A stretch of DNA of 64,000 bases from Larus michahellis (GCF_964199755.1 NC_133907.1:6515001-6579000), one strand, 5' to 3'. Positions 38,667-50,830 are shown, counted from the first letter of the stretch. Numbers and translations are program-made. Notes: generated by a model not told the origin, from the letters alone.

Positions 38667-41600
38667 GTGTGTCTGGGAGGGAGAGGTCCCACGGCTTGTG
38701 TGCAGGAGCTGCAGTGCCTGTGGTCCACAGGCGCTCGCTGCTCCACAAGCAGCATCTCAGCTTTGCCGATGGAGATCGCTGGGTTTGGGGGCTGGGAACT
38801 GCTGCGTCTTGGCTGAGTGTCTCAGATGGAAAGCAGCAGGGATTTGTACCAGAGGGGTTTTGCTCCGGGCCCTCCTCCAGCCTCCTCGAGCACCCTTGGG
38901 GCCGGCTCCAGGTGCTGCTCCTGGCTCCCGCGCGGTCCCGGGGCTGCAGCAGCTCTTGCGCCCGCCGCGGCAGACACCCAACGGCCCGCCGAGCCCCCCG
39001 GTGCCATTGTCAAGCTAATTAATTCTCCCCTGCACCGAGGAATAGCCGTGCTCTTGGGAAGGTTTGGCAGCGGCAGCGAGGAAAGCAGCTGCTCCCAGAC
39101 TCACAGCCCCTTTTTATTTCGTTTGCCTGTTTTTAGCAGCATGTGATGGGCACGTGAGCAACGGCACTGGCAGACATGCAGACACCGGGGCATCTCGCTG
39201 GCTGTTTAGCTGAAGCTGCTGCCTTCCCCATTCATGTGTGAGCACACATCTTCTCTCCACTGGTCCTCCTCATCTCGTCTGCAGCAGGTTTTTATTCTCA
39301 TGCTTCTTTTGAAGCCAACCCAGAGGTTTCATTGTCAAAGGATGGTGTTTGATGGATGAATCCCTCTCTTTTACCTTGCCTGATGGGGAGGGTACAGGGC
39401 AAACTCAGTGTTTTTCATGATAAATGCCACTTTCTTGAAGAGAAACAACCAATCCAAATGGTTTAGCAGCCCATTTGGATGGTCTGCCCAGGGGAGAGGG
39501 TGTCATCAGATTGAACTTGGTGTTACGCTGCCGTTTTACGTTCAGTTTGTTGCAGAGGCTGACTCAGAGCTCGGCACAGCTGCAGGCTTGTGCTAAGGCT
39601 CTTCCCCTGCTGCCTCCTAAAGCTTGTGGGTTAGAGGGACCTACACATCATTCGGCTTTTGGGTGTACGTGCCTGGGGCTTGGCAGGGTCTCAGGGTGCG
39701 GCACACCCACAGCCCGGGGGAGTTCATGTCTCACTGGAGAATTTCTTCTTCGTTTGGGGCATTATGGCAGAGATTTTCTTCTTGCAAAGGCCCCAGCTCT
39801 GAGACAATCACTGTCCTTGCTGCAGGGAAATTAATAGGGTGTCCAGGGGCAAAGGTAAAACTAAACTACATAAGTAAATGTTTGCAGGATCAGGACCTTA
39901 TTCAGGCATAAATCAGGTAGCTCCAGCCAACAATAGAATTACCTAAGTATAAAATCCCATGTAAGCCAGTAAGATCAGCTCCAAACCTGCTATGAATTTG
40001 CTTTTTGTTTCCATGCCAAGAATATATCACTTCTAACTGCTTGCAATCAGGTCTGGTCCTTTTTATTATTTTTTTTAAGTGCTTTTGGGCACATTTATTT
40101 CCCGTCACCAGCAGATACACATGGAGCCTGACCCTCCTTTTCTCAGGCATGCCCCAGCCTGCTTCGCCCACAATAAGTTGTCGCTATCAGGGGCTGTATT
40201 TTTTTCTTTCCTTGCCTTTTCTGTTACTGCATTCAGTAAACAAAGGGACAGCAGTGACAATCCAAAACCGTTCTTTGTATTTGCCTGGGAACAGAGTCAA
40301 CTATTTGTTGGTCTTTTGTTGTTGGGTTGTTTTTTTTTTTTTCCTTTTTTAACTGGTGACCGTTTAAATGGCTACTGGTACCTGCGGTGCAGCATATACT
40401 GGTGTTGCAGGATTTGTTACCAGATGGCCCTGGGCAGTCACGGAGGAGGACAGGGAACTGCAAGTGGGAAGTATGAAAGGGCACGGTGGTCCCTACTGCC
40501 TCCTGGAGAATGTGGGAATAGCCTGCAGGGTTTTCCTGGTCCTCGTACGTGCCTCAGTTTCCCCAGTTCTCAGCACACTGTTTCGAGATGGTGCCCCAAC
40601 ACAAGGTCTGGTGATGTTTGCACCCGGTTGAGCTGGGAGGAGACCGGTTCTTGTAAATGAGCTTGGGCAAAACACCTGGGAGAAGGAAGGCAGTGAGAGA
40701 CGGTAGAGAGAGAAGGAAGCCGGACGCTCTTTTAGCTCGAGGGCAAACTTTTATTGGCCTCTCCATCCATGTGCAGCAGCAGTGAAGGCAGCTCCTGGTG
40801 CGGTCTCTTCCTGGCAGACACCAGGAGAAGTGTCCCCGTTCCCATCCCTGCCTGTCCCTCCAGCTACAGCCCATGGAAGGGTGCTCCAAAAGCCTGGGCC
40901 GAGCCTCCTCTGCCCCGTCACACCGGGACACAGCAGACCCCGGGACAGCAGCTGTGAGGAACAGGTACGCATTTTCCAGGTGACATTTAGGCTCTTAAAT
41001 TATTTTTGAAAATGGCCCAGAGGGTCCTAATTTATATGCTGTAGAAAATACTGCCTGTGACCTGCATTGCCGTGAACGCTCCGCTTAGTGGGTTTTTTAT
41101 AGGCTTTGCCTTCTCAGTCTTGTGTCTTGAAGCAGAAGCGAAATCCACCAGGTAACTGCAGCTGCTGTTCCCACCGTTGTGTTGTCCTCGTGGCACACCT
41201 CTGCCATAATGGCAGCTCGGTATCTCGGCTATGTCTGAAATGGGAGTCCTTCTCTAACGCCATGGAGGGGATGGCTGGCTGGCAGGGAAAATAAATCACC
41301 CTGAGCTGACGTCCTTTAGAAACCATTATTTCAATAGACCACAAAAATGAAGAAGTGCTGGGGTGAAGCCAGGCGTGACTCACAAACGGCCGCGCTGGAG
41401 TGTTCACCCGGGCGGCCGGGACCCATGTGCGGGGCTCGGTTACACCGGTCCCGACAGAGTGGCTCCCAGGCGGCATCCACAGCACAGCACCCTCCTCGCT
41501 TCCCTCCAGGCTGTTTCAGGGAACCTTTTGCAGTGATTTCCACTTGCACCATCCAGCGTGGGAACGGGCAGGGAGGGCAGTTCTGTGCTGCAGGTTTTTC

Positions 41601-43823
41601 GGTGGTTAGTTTTGTTCAGCTCTGGAGCAAAACCCAAGCCTTGCGAGTGACCATGCAGTACGAAAGCATCCTCTCGCAGCTCCAGAGCAGTGCTTTTCCC
41701 TGTGCGTCGGGCGCTGACGTGGGCTGGGGACACCGTGGTGCCTTCAGAGCCGTTTGTCACCCCTGGGGGCTGAGGAGAAGGGGCGGGAGCTGCTCCCCTG
41801 CCTCCGCCAGCCGTAACCGCCGTGCTGCAAACCAGAAGCCCCTGCAGCAAAACGTCCTCGGGAGCCATATGGCATCTCGGAGGCTTTGATCGAGTTGAAT
41901 GAAACCCAGAGCAGCCCGGCAGGTTGCACTGTGAGCCGTGGCGAGCCGGGGGGGGGCCTGTCCTACCCTGCTTGGGGCATGGAGGCTGCCAGCCCGGGCA
42001 TTAACTAAGCGCCTTAGTGTCTGCCGGCGGTGCCCGGTGGAGGTGCTGGCGGGACCGGGGGGTTTGCACGTACAGGAGGATGGGTTTGTGGTCAAGTGAC
42101 ACACGTGGAGGGAAGAGCATCTCAGGCTGAGGTTTGAAACAGCTGGCAGGGAGACGGTGGGTCAGCGGAGCTGTCAGTGGGGGTACGCGGTGTTTGCTGT
42201 AAACCCAGCCCATAAAAGCCACGATTCAAACTTCGTTTTCAGGATGAAGGCTGGCTCTGCCAAGCCACCGTGAACTGCAGGAGAGGCCTGACCTCAGCTC
42301 TGCTCTCTCTGGTGGGGATAAACAGTCCTGGAGCGCATTGGAAGGAGAGGTGTGGACTCGGGTCTAACCTGCTGGTGTCCGCCAAAACAAGCTGCAAATC
42401 CACAGAGGCAGGAAAAATTCACAGAGGAGAATTTCTGCTGGATTTTTACCTCTCACCTCGCTTCAGCACTTTGTGATGCTTCAAGTTTGCCATGGAAAAA
42501 GAAGCAGCCCAGGTCCATTGAATCTCAAACCTTATATTAAGCATTTATTGTCTGGTCTCCAGGGCAGAGCCATCTTCCAGGCCAGGCTCAGCCCTCAGCC
42601 CTGCCCTGGTAGGACCGAGTGGTTGTGAGCGGCATCTCCGGGGCCGGGATGTCTCAGGCTGGAGGAGGGATGTGTTCCCTCCCGCCTGGAGCGACGGGGA
42701 GGCCACAGCAACTCACTGAGCTCAGGGCACTGGCCAGAAAGGGCAAGGACCTGGTGCAGAGGATGGATGTTTAATGTTGCAAAGGTTTCTGCAGGTTTGG
42801 GCTGTAATTCTCATAATGCAAAAATGCCTGATTTCCGAGTTTGCTCTTAAAGAAAGTAGGGGGGGTGGAGGCATGACAGTTTCTGACAGATTATAGATTA
42901 ATTTTTTAACTCTGTACCCATAAAATGTTGTCATGCAAAAAAAATCTGACCCCTACAGAAACTCATTTCAAAATGAATAACTGCAGCATTTTTTCTTTTC
43001 AGTCATTGTCTAGAAGGGATGTTTCAGTATTGCTGGGACTTCCCTTTCCCACCTCTCTTCACCAGAACGCAATATTCTGATATAATTCTTGGGGCATTTG
43101 GGCTCTGATAGCATTTGCTTCCAAGCCTCCTGCCACCTCACAGAGCTACATGAAGGTACGTAAGCTTTATTCCTCCACTTTCTCTCTCCCAGAAGGAGGA
43201 TGGGAACTGGAAAATTCCTCCAGTTCCTCAGTGAAAGGGTTGAGGCGATAGGGCTCTGCAGAAAACATCTCTGGCAATGGGCTCTCGCAGCAGTTTTATC
43301 TGCTTGCTGGGCTGAAGATCCTGACCGCAGCCATCGCAGCAGATGCTCTCTGGAAGCACTCTGAAATTAAATCTCTTTCAAGCAATAGCAGAACCGTTGG
43401 AAAAAGTTATACATCTAAACTAGCAAAGGTGTTAATCTGTCTCAGGGGCAAAAAAAAAAAATTTCTAGGGGCTTTGCTTGGTTTTCCTGCACCTGAACAG
43501 GCTCTTAGGCCTGTGCCCGTGCATCGCTGCGTGGAGGAGAAGCCCTGGCACAGAGTGGCCACTTCTGCTAATAACGGGAAAGTTGGTGTTTGGTCCTGGT
43601 GTCAACTGGCTTTAGCTTGGAGAGAAACCTTCACTAATAGCTGATTTGTAGCATTTTTACAGTGAAATAAAAGATGCCTGGAATTATTTGTTGGTCACCA
43701 AGCAAATGATTTACTGCTGAAATGTTCCAGAGGCCGTTTACAAAGTCTTGATTGACAGAAGTGCTAAAAACTTACAACCCTCCACATGGCATCCCCTCCC
43801 CAGCGGCAACCCAGGCCCAGGGC
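38667..43823. other. Intergenic, GC-rich, no gene recognised
   Basis: GC-rich unique sequence with many overlapping ORFs on all strands (up to 193 codons), none with a recognisable domain. It holds a short inverted repeat at 39452-39480 and a CpG-rich pocket at about 41380-41480. A lone minus-strand AATAAA near 40755 has no coding sequence attached. Confidence 0.45.
39452..39480. repeat. Inverted repeat, 10-bp arms, 9-nt loop
   Basis: ATCCAAATGG (39452-39461) faces CCATTTGGAT (39471-39480). Pairing continues outward with one bulge. It is a short hairpin of unknown role. Confidence 0.8.
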
Positions 43824-43888
43824 TGGGATGGGAGATGGAGATGGAGATGATGGAGGTGATGGAGATGATGGAGGTGATGGAGATGGAG
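43824..43888. repeat. GGAGAT/GATGGA minisatellite
   Basis: Tandem GGAGAT and GATGGAGGT units give a purine-rich repeat with AT interruptions. It produces a Met/Glu/Asp low-complexity reading frame that is not a gene. Confidence 0.9.
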
Positions 43889-43947
43889 CCTCCTCCTGCA
43901 GGAGGAGCCACAGGGGTCACCCGGGGCTGAAGAGCGGGGAGAAGCTC

Positions 43948-43962
43948 ATTTGTTATGCAAAT
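43948..43962 (+). promoter_or_regulatory. SOX-OCT composite motif
   Basis: ATTTGTTATGCAAAT matches the classical composite CTTTGTTATGCAAAT at 14 of 15 positions, with an intact octamer ATGCAAAT at 43955-43962 directly abutting the SOX half. SOX/POU pairs such as SOX2-OCT4 bind such sites in pluripotent and neural enhancers. Use here is unproven. Confidence 0.5.
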
Positions 43963-45988
43963 GTCTGCTTGAGCCTGGCGTAGACAGTGGAAAGCTCTTG
44001 AATTATTTTAAGCAGAGGACAAAAGTTCTTTCCCTCCCCCTATCATCTTGGATCCTTGTAAAAACAAAACAAAACAGAAACCTCTGCATGAACCATCTGA
44101 CAATGATCAGCACTCGGCTTTCCTGGCAAGAGCCGGGTGGCCGGGTGTACACAGGCGCATGGAAATAGAACAATTAAGAAAAAAAAAAGACTGTATTGGA
44201 AGCAGCCGGGCTTTATTTTGTCTCGATGAGAGCACGAACTAGTCATCCTCCAGCCTTATCTCCGTGATTGTGCAGGCGACAGGGGTGCTGCAGGGCTGTC
44301 CCTGGGTGACCGGCAGAGATGCCCCGCTGCCTACCTGGGGGCAGGGGCGGGCTGGGGCTCAGCCCAGGCTCTCCGGGCAAGGAGGGGAGCAGGGGGGGGC
44401 TATTTTGGATGCATGAAGCACTTGCAGGCCAATAGTTCAAGCTGGCAGCCTGGCTCGTGCAGAAAAGCCACCCGTGCATGGCAGCAAGCTTCCTGCGCTG
44501 GGCTCTCCCGGCCGCCCGCTCCCGCCTGGGGCACCGGCCGCGGCTTTGCATCAGCAGATGTGCATTTCACGCTGCTAAGAAAATCCCGTCAGTATTTACA
44601 TAGCGTCGAGGGGACAAAGTGGAGCCTTTCCCACGCGGGCTGCAGGATGCTGTTCCCGTGGGGAGAGCGGCTGATGCCGTGCTGTGTGTTCCCGGAGCAG
44701 TGGCCGGGCGAGGGAGCGGCACTGCCCATACTCTGCTCAGCGGGAGCCACAGCAAAATCCTTTTTTCCAGACAGATTGCACCTCTCCAGAATAGTTTCTG
44801 CCCTGAGCCAAGTCCTCCCCTGGCTTCGGCATCCCTGTGCCCCCACACCACGTGAAAGCCAGGTGGGCAGCTGCGCTCTGATGTGCAGTGTTCAAAGGGC
44901 TGGTTAAACTGGGGACAAATCTGCTTTTAAAAAAGGGCTTCAGAGGGGCCATTGCTTTTGCTGGCACTTGGGCAGCCACTGGCTGCTCCCCAGCTGGGGC
45001 AGCTGCGTGGGGAACGCAGGGGGACGTGAGACAGACCTGTATTTTGGGGATACCAGCACAGCAGAAGGTGCCGGGATGATGCAAAACTGAATTAACACGA
45101 GTCTTTCAGGGCCCATGACTGGCCGTGTCGGTCACCACCTGGGAAGCAGGAGAAATCCCTCTCCCTGCAGTGATGTCTGCCTGCCTCCTCCCCTGCCTGG
45201 GGCTGTGGGGGGCAAGGAGGGGGTTTGGTTTCCCCACAGACCCATTCACCCTCCCAAAGAGTCCGGCTGGTTCTGCAGCCCTGTGGCCAGATGTGGGTGT
45301 AGTGAAAGAGCCCCATTCCACGGGGCTGCTGGGCACAACCCAGCCACTGGCGGGGGAACCTTGCTTTTTCCATGTGGAGCATATCACACGGGGTCACTTC
45401 CAACGATTCCTGCATGGCCGTGTTCCCCTGTCCCAAACACTCCTGCCGCTGCCTTTGCAGCTGCCCGGAGTCACCCGTGTCTTTGCTGCTGCTGCTGAGG
45501 GAGGTGAGCGAGGCCAGGGAGACTGGGGAAAACCCTCCACAAACCTCAACACCCCCCAAAACCCCCAGCCAGCCAAGTTCAAGCCAGTGCGGGCTCTGCC
45601 AGCTCCCCAGCCCAGCGCCAGCTTGCATCTCGGCATCCCGGCGGAGCGTGTGGCATCCCTGCGAGCTCCCGGCTGGCCTCATCCCTGGCTTGGATCAACT
45701 CTGTCCGGCGCGCAGGGGAACCGGAGGCACTTGGCCGTCCCGTGTGGCAGCGGCTGCCACGTGTGCCGTGTGTGTGGCAGGGGGTGAGCTGCCGTGCTGG
45801 CGGTTCCCAGTCGCACACATCACCCTGCCTTGCTGCCACCACCTCGTCTGGGGGGATCCTGAGGGCATGGGAGAGGGGGGAGGTCTGGGCAAAGCCCCCC
45901 ACCATCGTCTGCACCATGGAGTGAGAGCAAAAAGGCTCATTCCAGGGCCATGAGCTAACTGGAGTGAGCTCAGCTGCTTTTACTAGTC
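43963..45988. other. Intergenic, GC-rich, no gene recognised
   Basis: A moderate AT stretch to about 44240 is followed by GC-rich sequence with long overlapping ORFs on both strands (164-220 codons). Their amino-acid content is low-complexity Pro/Ser/Arg/Gly/Cys and no domain is visible, so I treat them as compositional. Confidence 0.45.
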
Positions 45989-46032
45989 ATATCATGAATA
46001 AAAGAATTAATTAATATCATGAATAACAGAAT
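45989..46032. repeat. Tandem duplication, 19-bp unit, 25-bp period
   Basis: ATATCATGAATAAAAGAAT starts at 45989 and a copy with one mismatch (C for A) starts at 46014. TAATTAATTA-like sequence lies between them. Confidence 0.85.
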
Positions 46033-47279
46033 AAGCGTGATGTGCCACGACAGCCCATCCTTGAAGCCGAACTGTGACCGGCTGAGACTGAAGGTGACAG
46101 TGGCACACGCTTCGGTTCCTTAGTGCCATGTCTGCGCTGCAAATTGTCCACTGCAATTCTTCATTGCTTAAAAGCAGTTGCTCTCATGGGCATTTTTGAA
46201 ATTGTTAGAAAAAAATCTGTGTGGGCACTACAATGTTTGTTTTCTCCAATGACTATTTTTAATCTTGTTTTCCATTTAAAAAAAAAAAAAAAAAGAAAGA
46301 ACAAGATAGATATGAATTGAAACTGTGCCTTTAAATACGGCATGCTAATCGCTGCACAAAACTAAACACAAAATTAGGGAGAGCTGGAGGATGCGCCTAA
46401 AAGCTGTGAAAGGCTGAAGCCTTTTATGACACTGGCTTGGCAGCTCTGCGAGAGCCCAGGGACCAGGGCCGGGGCACGGGCAGCTGGCGCCGGAGGGGTT
46501 AAAGAAGTGGGATCACCCTGCGAGGAGGGAGCTGGAGCTGGAGCTGGAGCTGGCCTTTCCAGGAGAGGATGCTGGCATCAGCTCCCTCAGTGTCTTCCCC
46601 ATGGCAGCCAGCCTCAGAGCGCTGCCGGTGTGCCCCGGCGAGGCACGACGCAGCCCCCAGTGTCCCTGGGCAGCGCCGAGCACAGGGGGCGGCGAAGGCA
46701 GCGAGGGGGATGTTTAGTTTTTATGCCCTGTTGGTTTCCAGCGCTGGAGAGGAGCCATGCAGGGAGCTGCGCCCTCCCCCAGCTCCCCGGCCCGGCGCTG
46801 GGGCTCTCCACTTTTGTTCCCTTGCTGGGGACTTGGCCGAGCGGCATTTGGCCCGAGCCAAAGGAGAGATGGCCAAGAGCAGCAAGCCAGGGACGGGGGC
46901 CCTGCCGCGGGAGCAGGGGCACCCCAAAAGCAGCGACAGTGTCTTGCTCCATAGCGCTGGCAGTGCCACATCGCGCTCGGTGCCATGTCACCCAGAGAGC
47001 ACGATGCTCGGGGACAGGAGCAGCTCTGCACATGTCCTGCTTTGGTTTTTAGGAACCAAGCCTTCCCCTGGGGAATGTTCATGCCTGCAGCCGGGGAGGG
47101 AAGATGGGGGACGGAGGCGTGTGGGAAGAGCGGTGGCACGGACCCTGGCGAATGTCACACTGAGCTATTTTAAGATTTTTTTTTATCTTGCTGCCCTCTG
47201 ACAAAAATGCGCTTTGGAGCAGGGCTTATCGTGTGCAGTTTGGCACATACTGGGGGAGGGACTGGTGAGGGGGTGAGCG
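46033..47279. other. Intergenic, no gene recognised
   Basis: AT-rich to about 46400, including a 16-A run near 46279, then GC-rich. A (GGAGCT)n repeat of about four units lies at 46528-46553. Two long plus-strand ORFs (46426-47052, 46569-47201) overlap in different frames and lack recognisable domains. Confidence 0.45.
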
Positions 47280-47309
47280 ATTTTTCCCCGGTGAGCTGGG
47301 GGCGGGCGA

Positions 47310-47400
47310 TGGGGAGCAGGGCAGCCGGCGGCGCAGCGGCGGTGGGTGCTGCTGGTGGTGCGGCAGCGGTGGGTGCTGCCGGCGCAGCCGTGAGCACGTG
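47310..47400. repeat. GC-rich minisatellite
   Basis: Repeats of GCAGCGG(CG)GTGGGTGCTG alternate with GTGGTGCGGCAGCGG over roughly 90 bp. The translation is Gly/Ala/Val repeats on one strand and Pro/Ala on the other, with no sign of a gene. Confidence 0.7.
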
Positions 47401-47899
47401 CCACGGGAGACGGGCATGAACAGGAACGGGCCTGACCCAGCCGGCCCGTTTGGCGGCGCTCCAAGGGGGCAGATAAAAAAAGCAACAGGTATCTGAGCCA
47501 AAATCCCAGCCCAGGTCTCAATCAAGGGAGCGCCAGGCTTCGTTGGGCTCCCGGCTTCCCAGCATCACACAGCCCACACGGCAACCAAGGTCGGACCTTG
47601 GCTGGGACCTTTCCTGCCTCCAGTTTCTAAACTTTGGATGGTCCTCAACAGGGAGATTTATCAGATGAAAGCTGCTGCCTACTGTAGCCACTTTTCCCCA
47701 TGGTTGTGGCCCAGGGAGCACAGGGCATCAAGTGCAGAGGCCAGACGAGTGGGCCAGCGGGCCTGCCCTGTGGTTGCCACCACCCCCAGCTCCCGCTGGC
47801 TCCTGGGGAAGGGTGAGGAGGTGCCAGGTTGTGGGGAGATGCTGCAGGGATGCTGGGGGACCCACCCCCGAGGTGAGGGAAACTCTGCAAACACTCAGC

Positions 47900-48250
47900 C
47901 CGGCAGCACCACCCCCCGCAGGGGCGCGAGCCCGGGATTCTGCGAATTATCACCCTCGCCCTCGCCGCTGCTGGGGCTGGAGATTAGGGAGCTGCTCCTT
48001 ATCAGCCACCGGCCCCGCGCCCGTGGGGCTCCTCTTTCGCTCTTACTCACCGGAGAAATGAGTAAGCCCGTTGTAACCGTCGCGCCGTGACGCTCTCGGG
48101 CAGCAGGCTCGGGCTGCGCTCGGTTGCGTTGGGGTGGGGTGGTGGTTTGGTTTTTTTTTTTAAAGCCTCTCAGCACAGAAACCTATAGCAACCAGGACGC
48201 ATCGCAGACGCCCGCGGGAGCCGGGGCTGCGCAACCGACGTGCTGGAGCT
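47900..48250. promoter_or_regulatory. CpG-rich island, possible orphan CpG island
   Basis: CpG is frequent (GCGCGAGCCCGG, CGTCGCGCCGTGACGC, CGCATCGCAGACGCCCGCGG) in a bird intergenic region where CpG is otherwise sparse. A TTATCA GATA-type site lies near 47999. No first exon follows on either strand that I can support. It could be an unannotated promoter, an enhancer-type orphan island or only local composition. Confidence 0.4.
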
Positions 48251-48477
48251 CAGTGCCATTCACCTATGGAGCCCACCGTGCCTGGGGGGGATGGGAAGAG
48301 GAAACACTTGTGTGCCTGTGCGTGTAAGAGGGTGAGAGGGAAATCCAGGTCCCCACTGTGCCGACAATCTGGCAGGGCCTCCTTTGCACAGAGACCCCCC
48401 CATACCTGCCCCCGAACCCACTGCCTGTGCACAAAGCGCTCAGTCCAGTCTCTGAACCTGGACCCACCTCCTGTGTG

Positions 48478-48546
48478 CATCCATCCATCCATCCATCCAT
48501 CCATCCATCCATCCATCCGTCCGTCCGTCCGTCCGTCCGTCCGTCC
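48478..48546. repeat. Compound tetranucleotide microsatellite (CATC)10-(GTCC)7
   Basis: About ten CATC units (48478-48518) switch abruptly to seven GTCC units (48519-48546). The two arrays differ by one transition per unit, which creates a CpG in each unit of the second array. Confidence 0.97.
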
Positions 48547-49789
48547 CAGCAGGTCTCAGCCCCTCCAGCCTCCTCCCACGCCACACCGGGATGCTCTGCA
48601 CAGCAGCCATTTCTGGCAGCTTAGACAGAAGCTACAAGAAAATAGTCATGCATTCTTCAGCTTTACTAGGCACATGACCCGGACAGTGCCAATGGTACAA
48701 ACATTTGGATTCAATTTATTCTTTTCTCTGCAGGCTGTGTCTCGGCTGGGCGGCTGCAGAGCTGCTCTGGGGCTGGGGCTGGGGCTGGTCCCCTGCCCCT
48801 GGGGAGAGGAGCCAGGGCAGGCGGCTGGCAGTGCCCGGCCAGGGCAGCCTGGCAGCATTTACCCAACCCAGTGGGATATTTATATTATTTTTTTCCATTC
48901 AAGCCGGTGCAGAGCTGCTGGCAGGACTGAAGCTTTCGCCCAGATTGCAGATGCCCAAAATATCTGTATTCTGGACCCAGCAGACTGAGGCTGAAGTGCT
49001 CATGGTCGGCTGATTGAAGACAGCATTCGGGAATACAGACAGACACCCGTGGGCAAAGTGCCTGAGCATGGTATGGCAGCGGTGGCAAGAGGCTGGGGGA
49101 CGCCACCGGGTGCTGCTCAGCCCAGGGCTCCCCCCAGCAGGAGCCAAGGATGACCCCGGACCGTGCATGCCCGTCTCCCAGCCATGGTTCTTGTTCCAGC
49201 ACGTTATTTTTTTGCTATTTTTTTTTCCAGCCTGCTGAAATGTGAGCACAGCCCAGGGCATGGTTTTGACCTGGACCAGCTCATGCTCATCCCAGCGATG
49301 CTGGGGCACAGCTCTAGGGCTGAGTCCTGCCCGGCCCCCCGGCAAACCCACCCCACCGGCTGCATCCGTGCCGGCGATGGCTGCGTCTGACTGAGACAGA
49401 GATGGCATTTCCAGCCCTAAGTAAATTGACAACACGGTCCCAAATTTAGCTGCAGGGCTGGGCTGGGGCGGCAACGAACGACGGGGCTCCTGCAAAGCCT
49501 CTTGCAGCCCTCGGGGTGCTCTGGCGTGGGCTCAGCAAACGGGGACCCAGCGAAGGGACAAAGCCGCAGCACACGGTGGGCAGGAGCTGGGCGGTGAGAG
49601 CTGCGTCACGGGCTGAAATGCCTCAGCACCCGAAAACCGGTCCTACCTCCATTAAATCGGTTATATTATATTGCTGCTATGTTAGGCTCCTCATTTTAAA
49701 TTAACACCTAACCTAAACTGCATCTGGCATCTTCAGCAGTCAGGATTTATGAAATAAAAGTTAAAACATAAGTTGAAACAAGGCATGCG
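48547..49789. other. Intergenic, no gene recognised
   Basis: Short AT-core stretches that might be regulatory (48610-48720, 49610-49750) lie in GC-rich sequence. GGGGCT repeats at about 48767-48788 could support a G-quadruplex. No ORF with a recognisable domain is present. Confidence 0.4.
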
Positions 49790-50080
49790 TATGTAGTCTT
49801 TCACACGCACATATGAATACACACAGATATTGATAGAAAATAGGTGTTTGTTCATACACACGTGTTCGTACATATATGTTTCTACTCAGAGTTATATGTT
49901 ATATAAATATAGTCATATATGTTATAAATTCATAGATTTAGAGATGGATTTCTAAAAATACATATTTCTATATGTAGATAATATAGAAATATATATATAT
50001 TTTTATAAATCTATAATCTATCTATATTTAGATAATATAGAAATATAGTATACATATTTTTATACATATAAAATTCATTG
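49790..50080. repeat. AT-rich low-complexity tract with internal duplication
   Basis: TA/TATAA-rich sequence in which a 19-bp motif, TAGATAATATAGAAATATA, occurs perfectly at 49975-49993 and 50029-50047 (54-bp spacing). The flanks are also similar, so a 54-bp unit was probably duplicated. Confidence 0.85.
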
Positions 50081-50459
50081 GAAAAAGGAAACCAAATTAG
50101 TTTATCTTCCTAAAATGGCACGAAACAATGAGTAGCGCACGCTGTTGGAAAGGGATCGGATGTGGGTTTTGGAGGACTTTTTTTCTTCCCCTGAGGGTTC
50201 ATTCTACCATGTTTATGTCTAAACCCTGCTAATTTTAAAGCTGGCTCACAGGAGACTCATGGTAGGATTTATTTATTTCATTTCACTTTCATTTCACAAA
50301 GCTTTGCTTACCGCGCCGGCGTGTCAGCAGCTCACGGACGCACACCCAGCTGCCGCAGCAGGCCAGCGGCTGGGGGGACCCGTGTGTGCACAGTGACACC
50401 CCCCCACACACACGGTGTTTACCGAGAGGCAGAGATTAAACGGGAACCGCTCAAGCGTG

Positions 50460-50830
50460 CTTAGGCTGATTTTTTTTAAAAGATCTTTGGAGTGTTAAAC
50501 ATGTAATGAGATGCTTAAGGCTGTTTTCAAACCAAGATGTGGTCCTGGCTGATTTACAAAAGGCCACGCTCTCCGGCTTCACGTGGGTAAATGCTTTTAA
50601 AAAAATCATCTCCTGGGACTTCGGGGCTCATCAATTCAATAGGACTTAATGATCGGGCTGCCCGAGCCGCTGCCGAAAGTGGGAGTTGAGCTCCTCTCAC
50701 ATGTCAGTTCTTTAGATTATTTCACCTTGTGCTTCTTTATCTCATTTCTATTTAAAGCTGATTATGGCGGCTCTTGAAAGAAGATGCAAAACACCCTTAA
50801 ATAAGGCACCACTAATACCAATGGCGTCCA
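50460..50830. promoter_or_regulatory. Candidate conserved regulatory element
   Basis: Unique sequence rich in ATCTTTGG (50483-50490), TAATGA, AATCATC, TTAATGATC and CTATTTAAAG motifs. It is much less GC-rich than its surroundings and has no repeat or ORF signature. The regulatory call is inference. Confidence 0.3.

Noticed and set aside
40680-40980. Possible minus-strand transcript end marked by AATAAA near 40755
   Set aside because: A lone hexamer without an exon structure or downstream GU element is expected often by chance.
45092-45953. Overlapping ORFs of about 190-220 codons on both strands
   Set aside because: Several frames are open together in stop-poor GC-rich DNA, and none resembles a protein.
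48765-48790. G-quadruplex from GGGGCT repeats
   Set aside because: Only three G-runs of three or more lie close together, with a weak fourth. I kept it only as a remark in the region entry.
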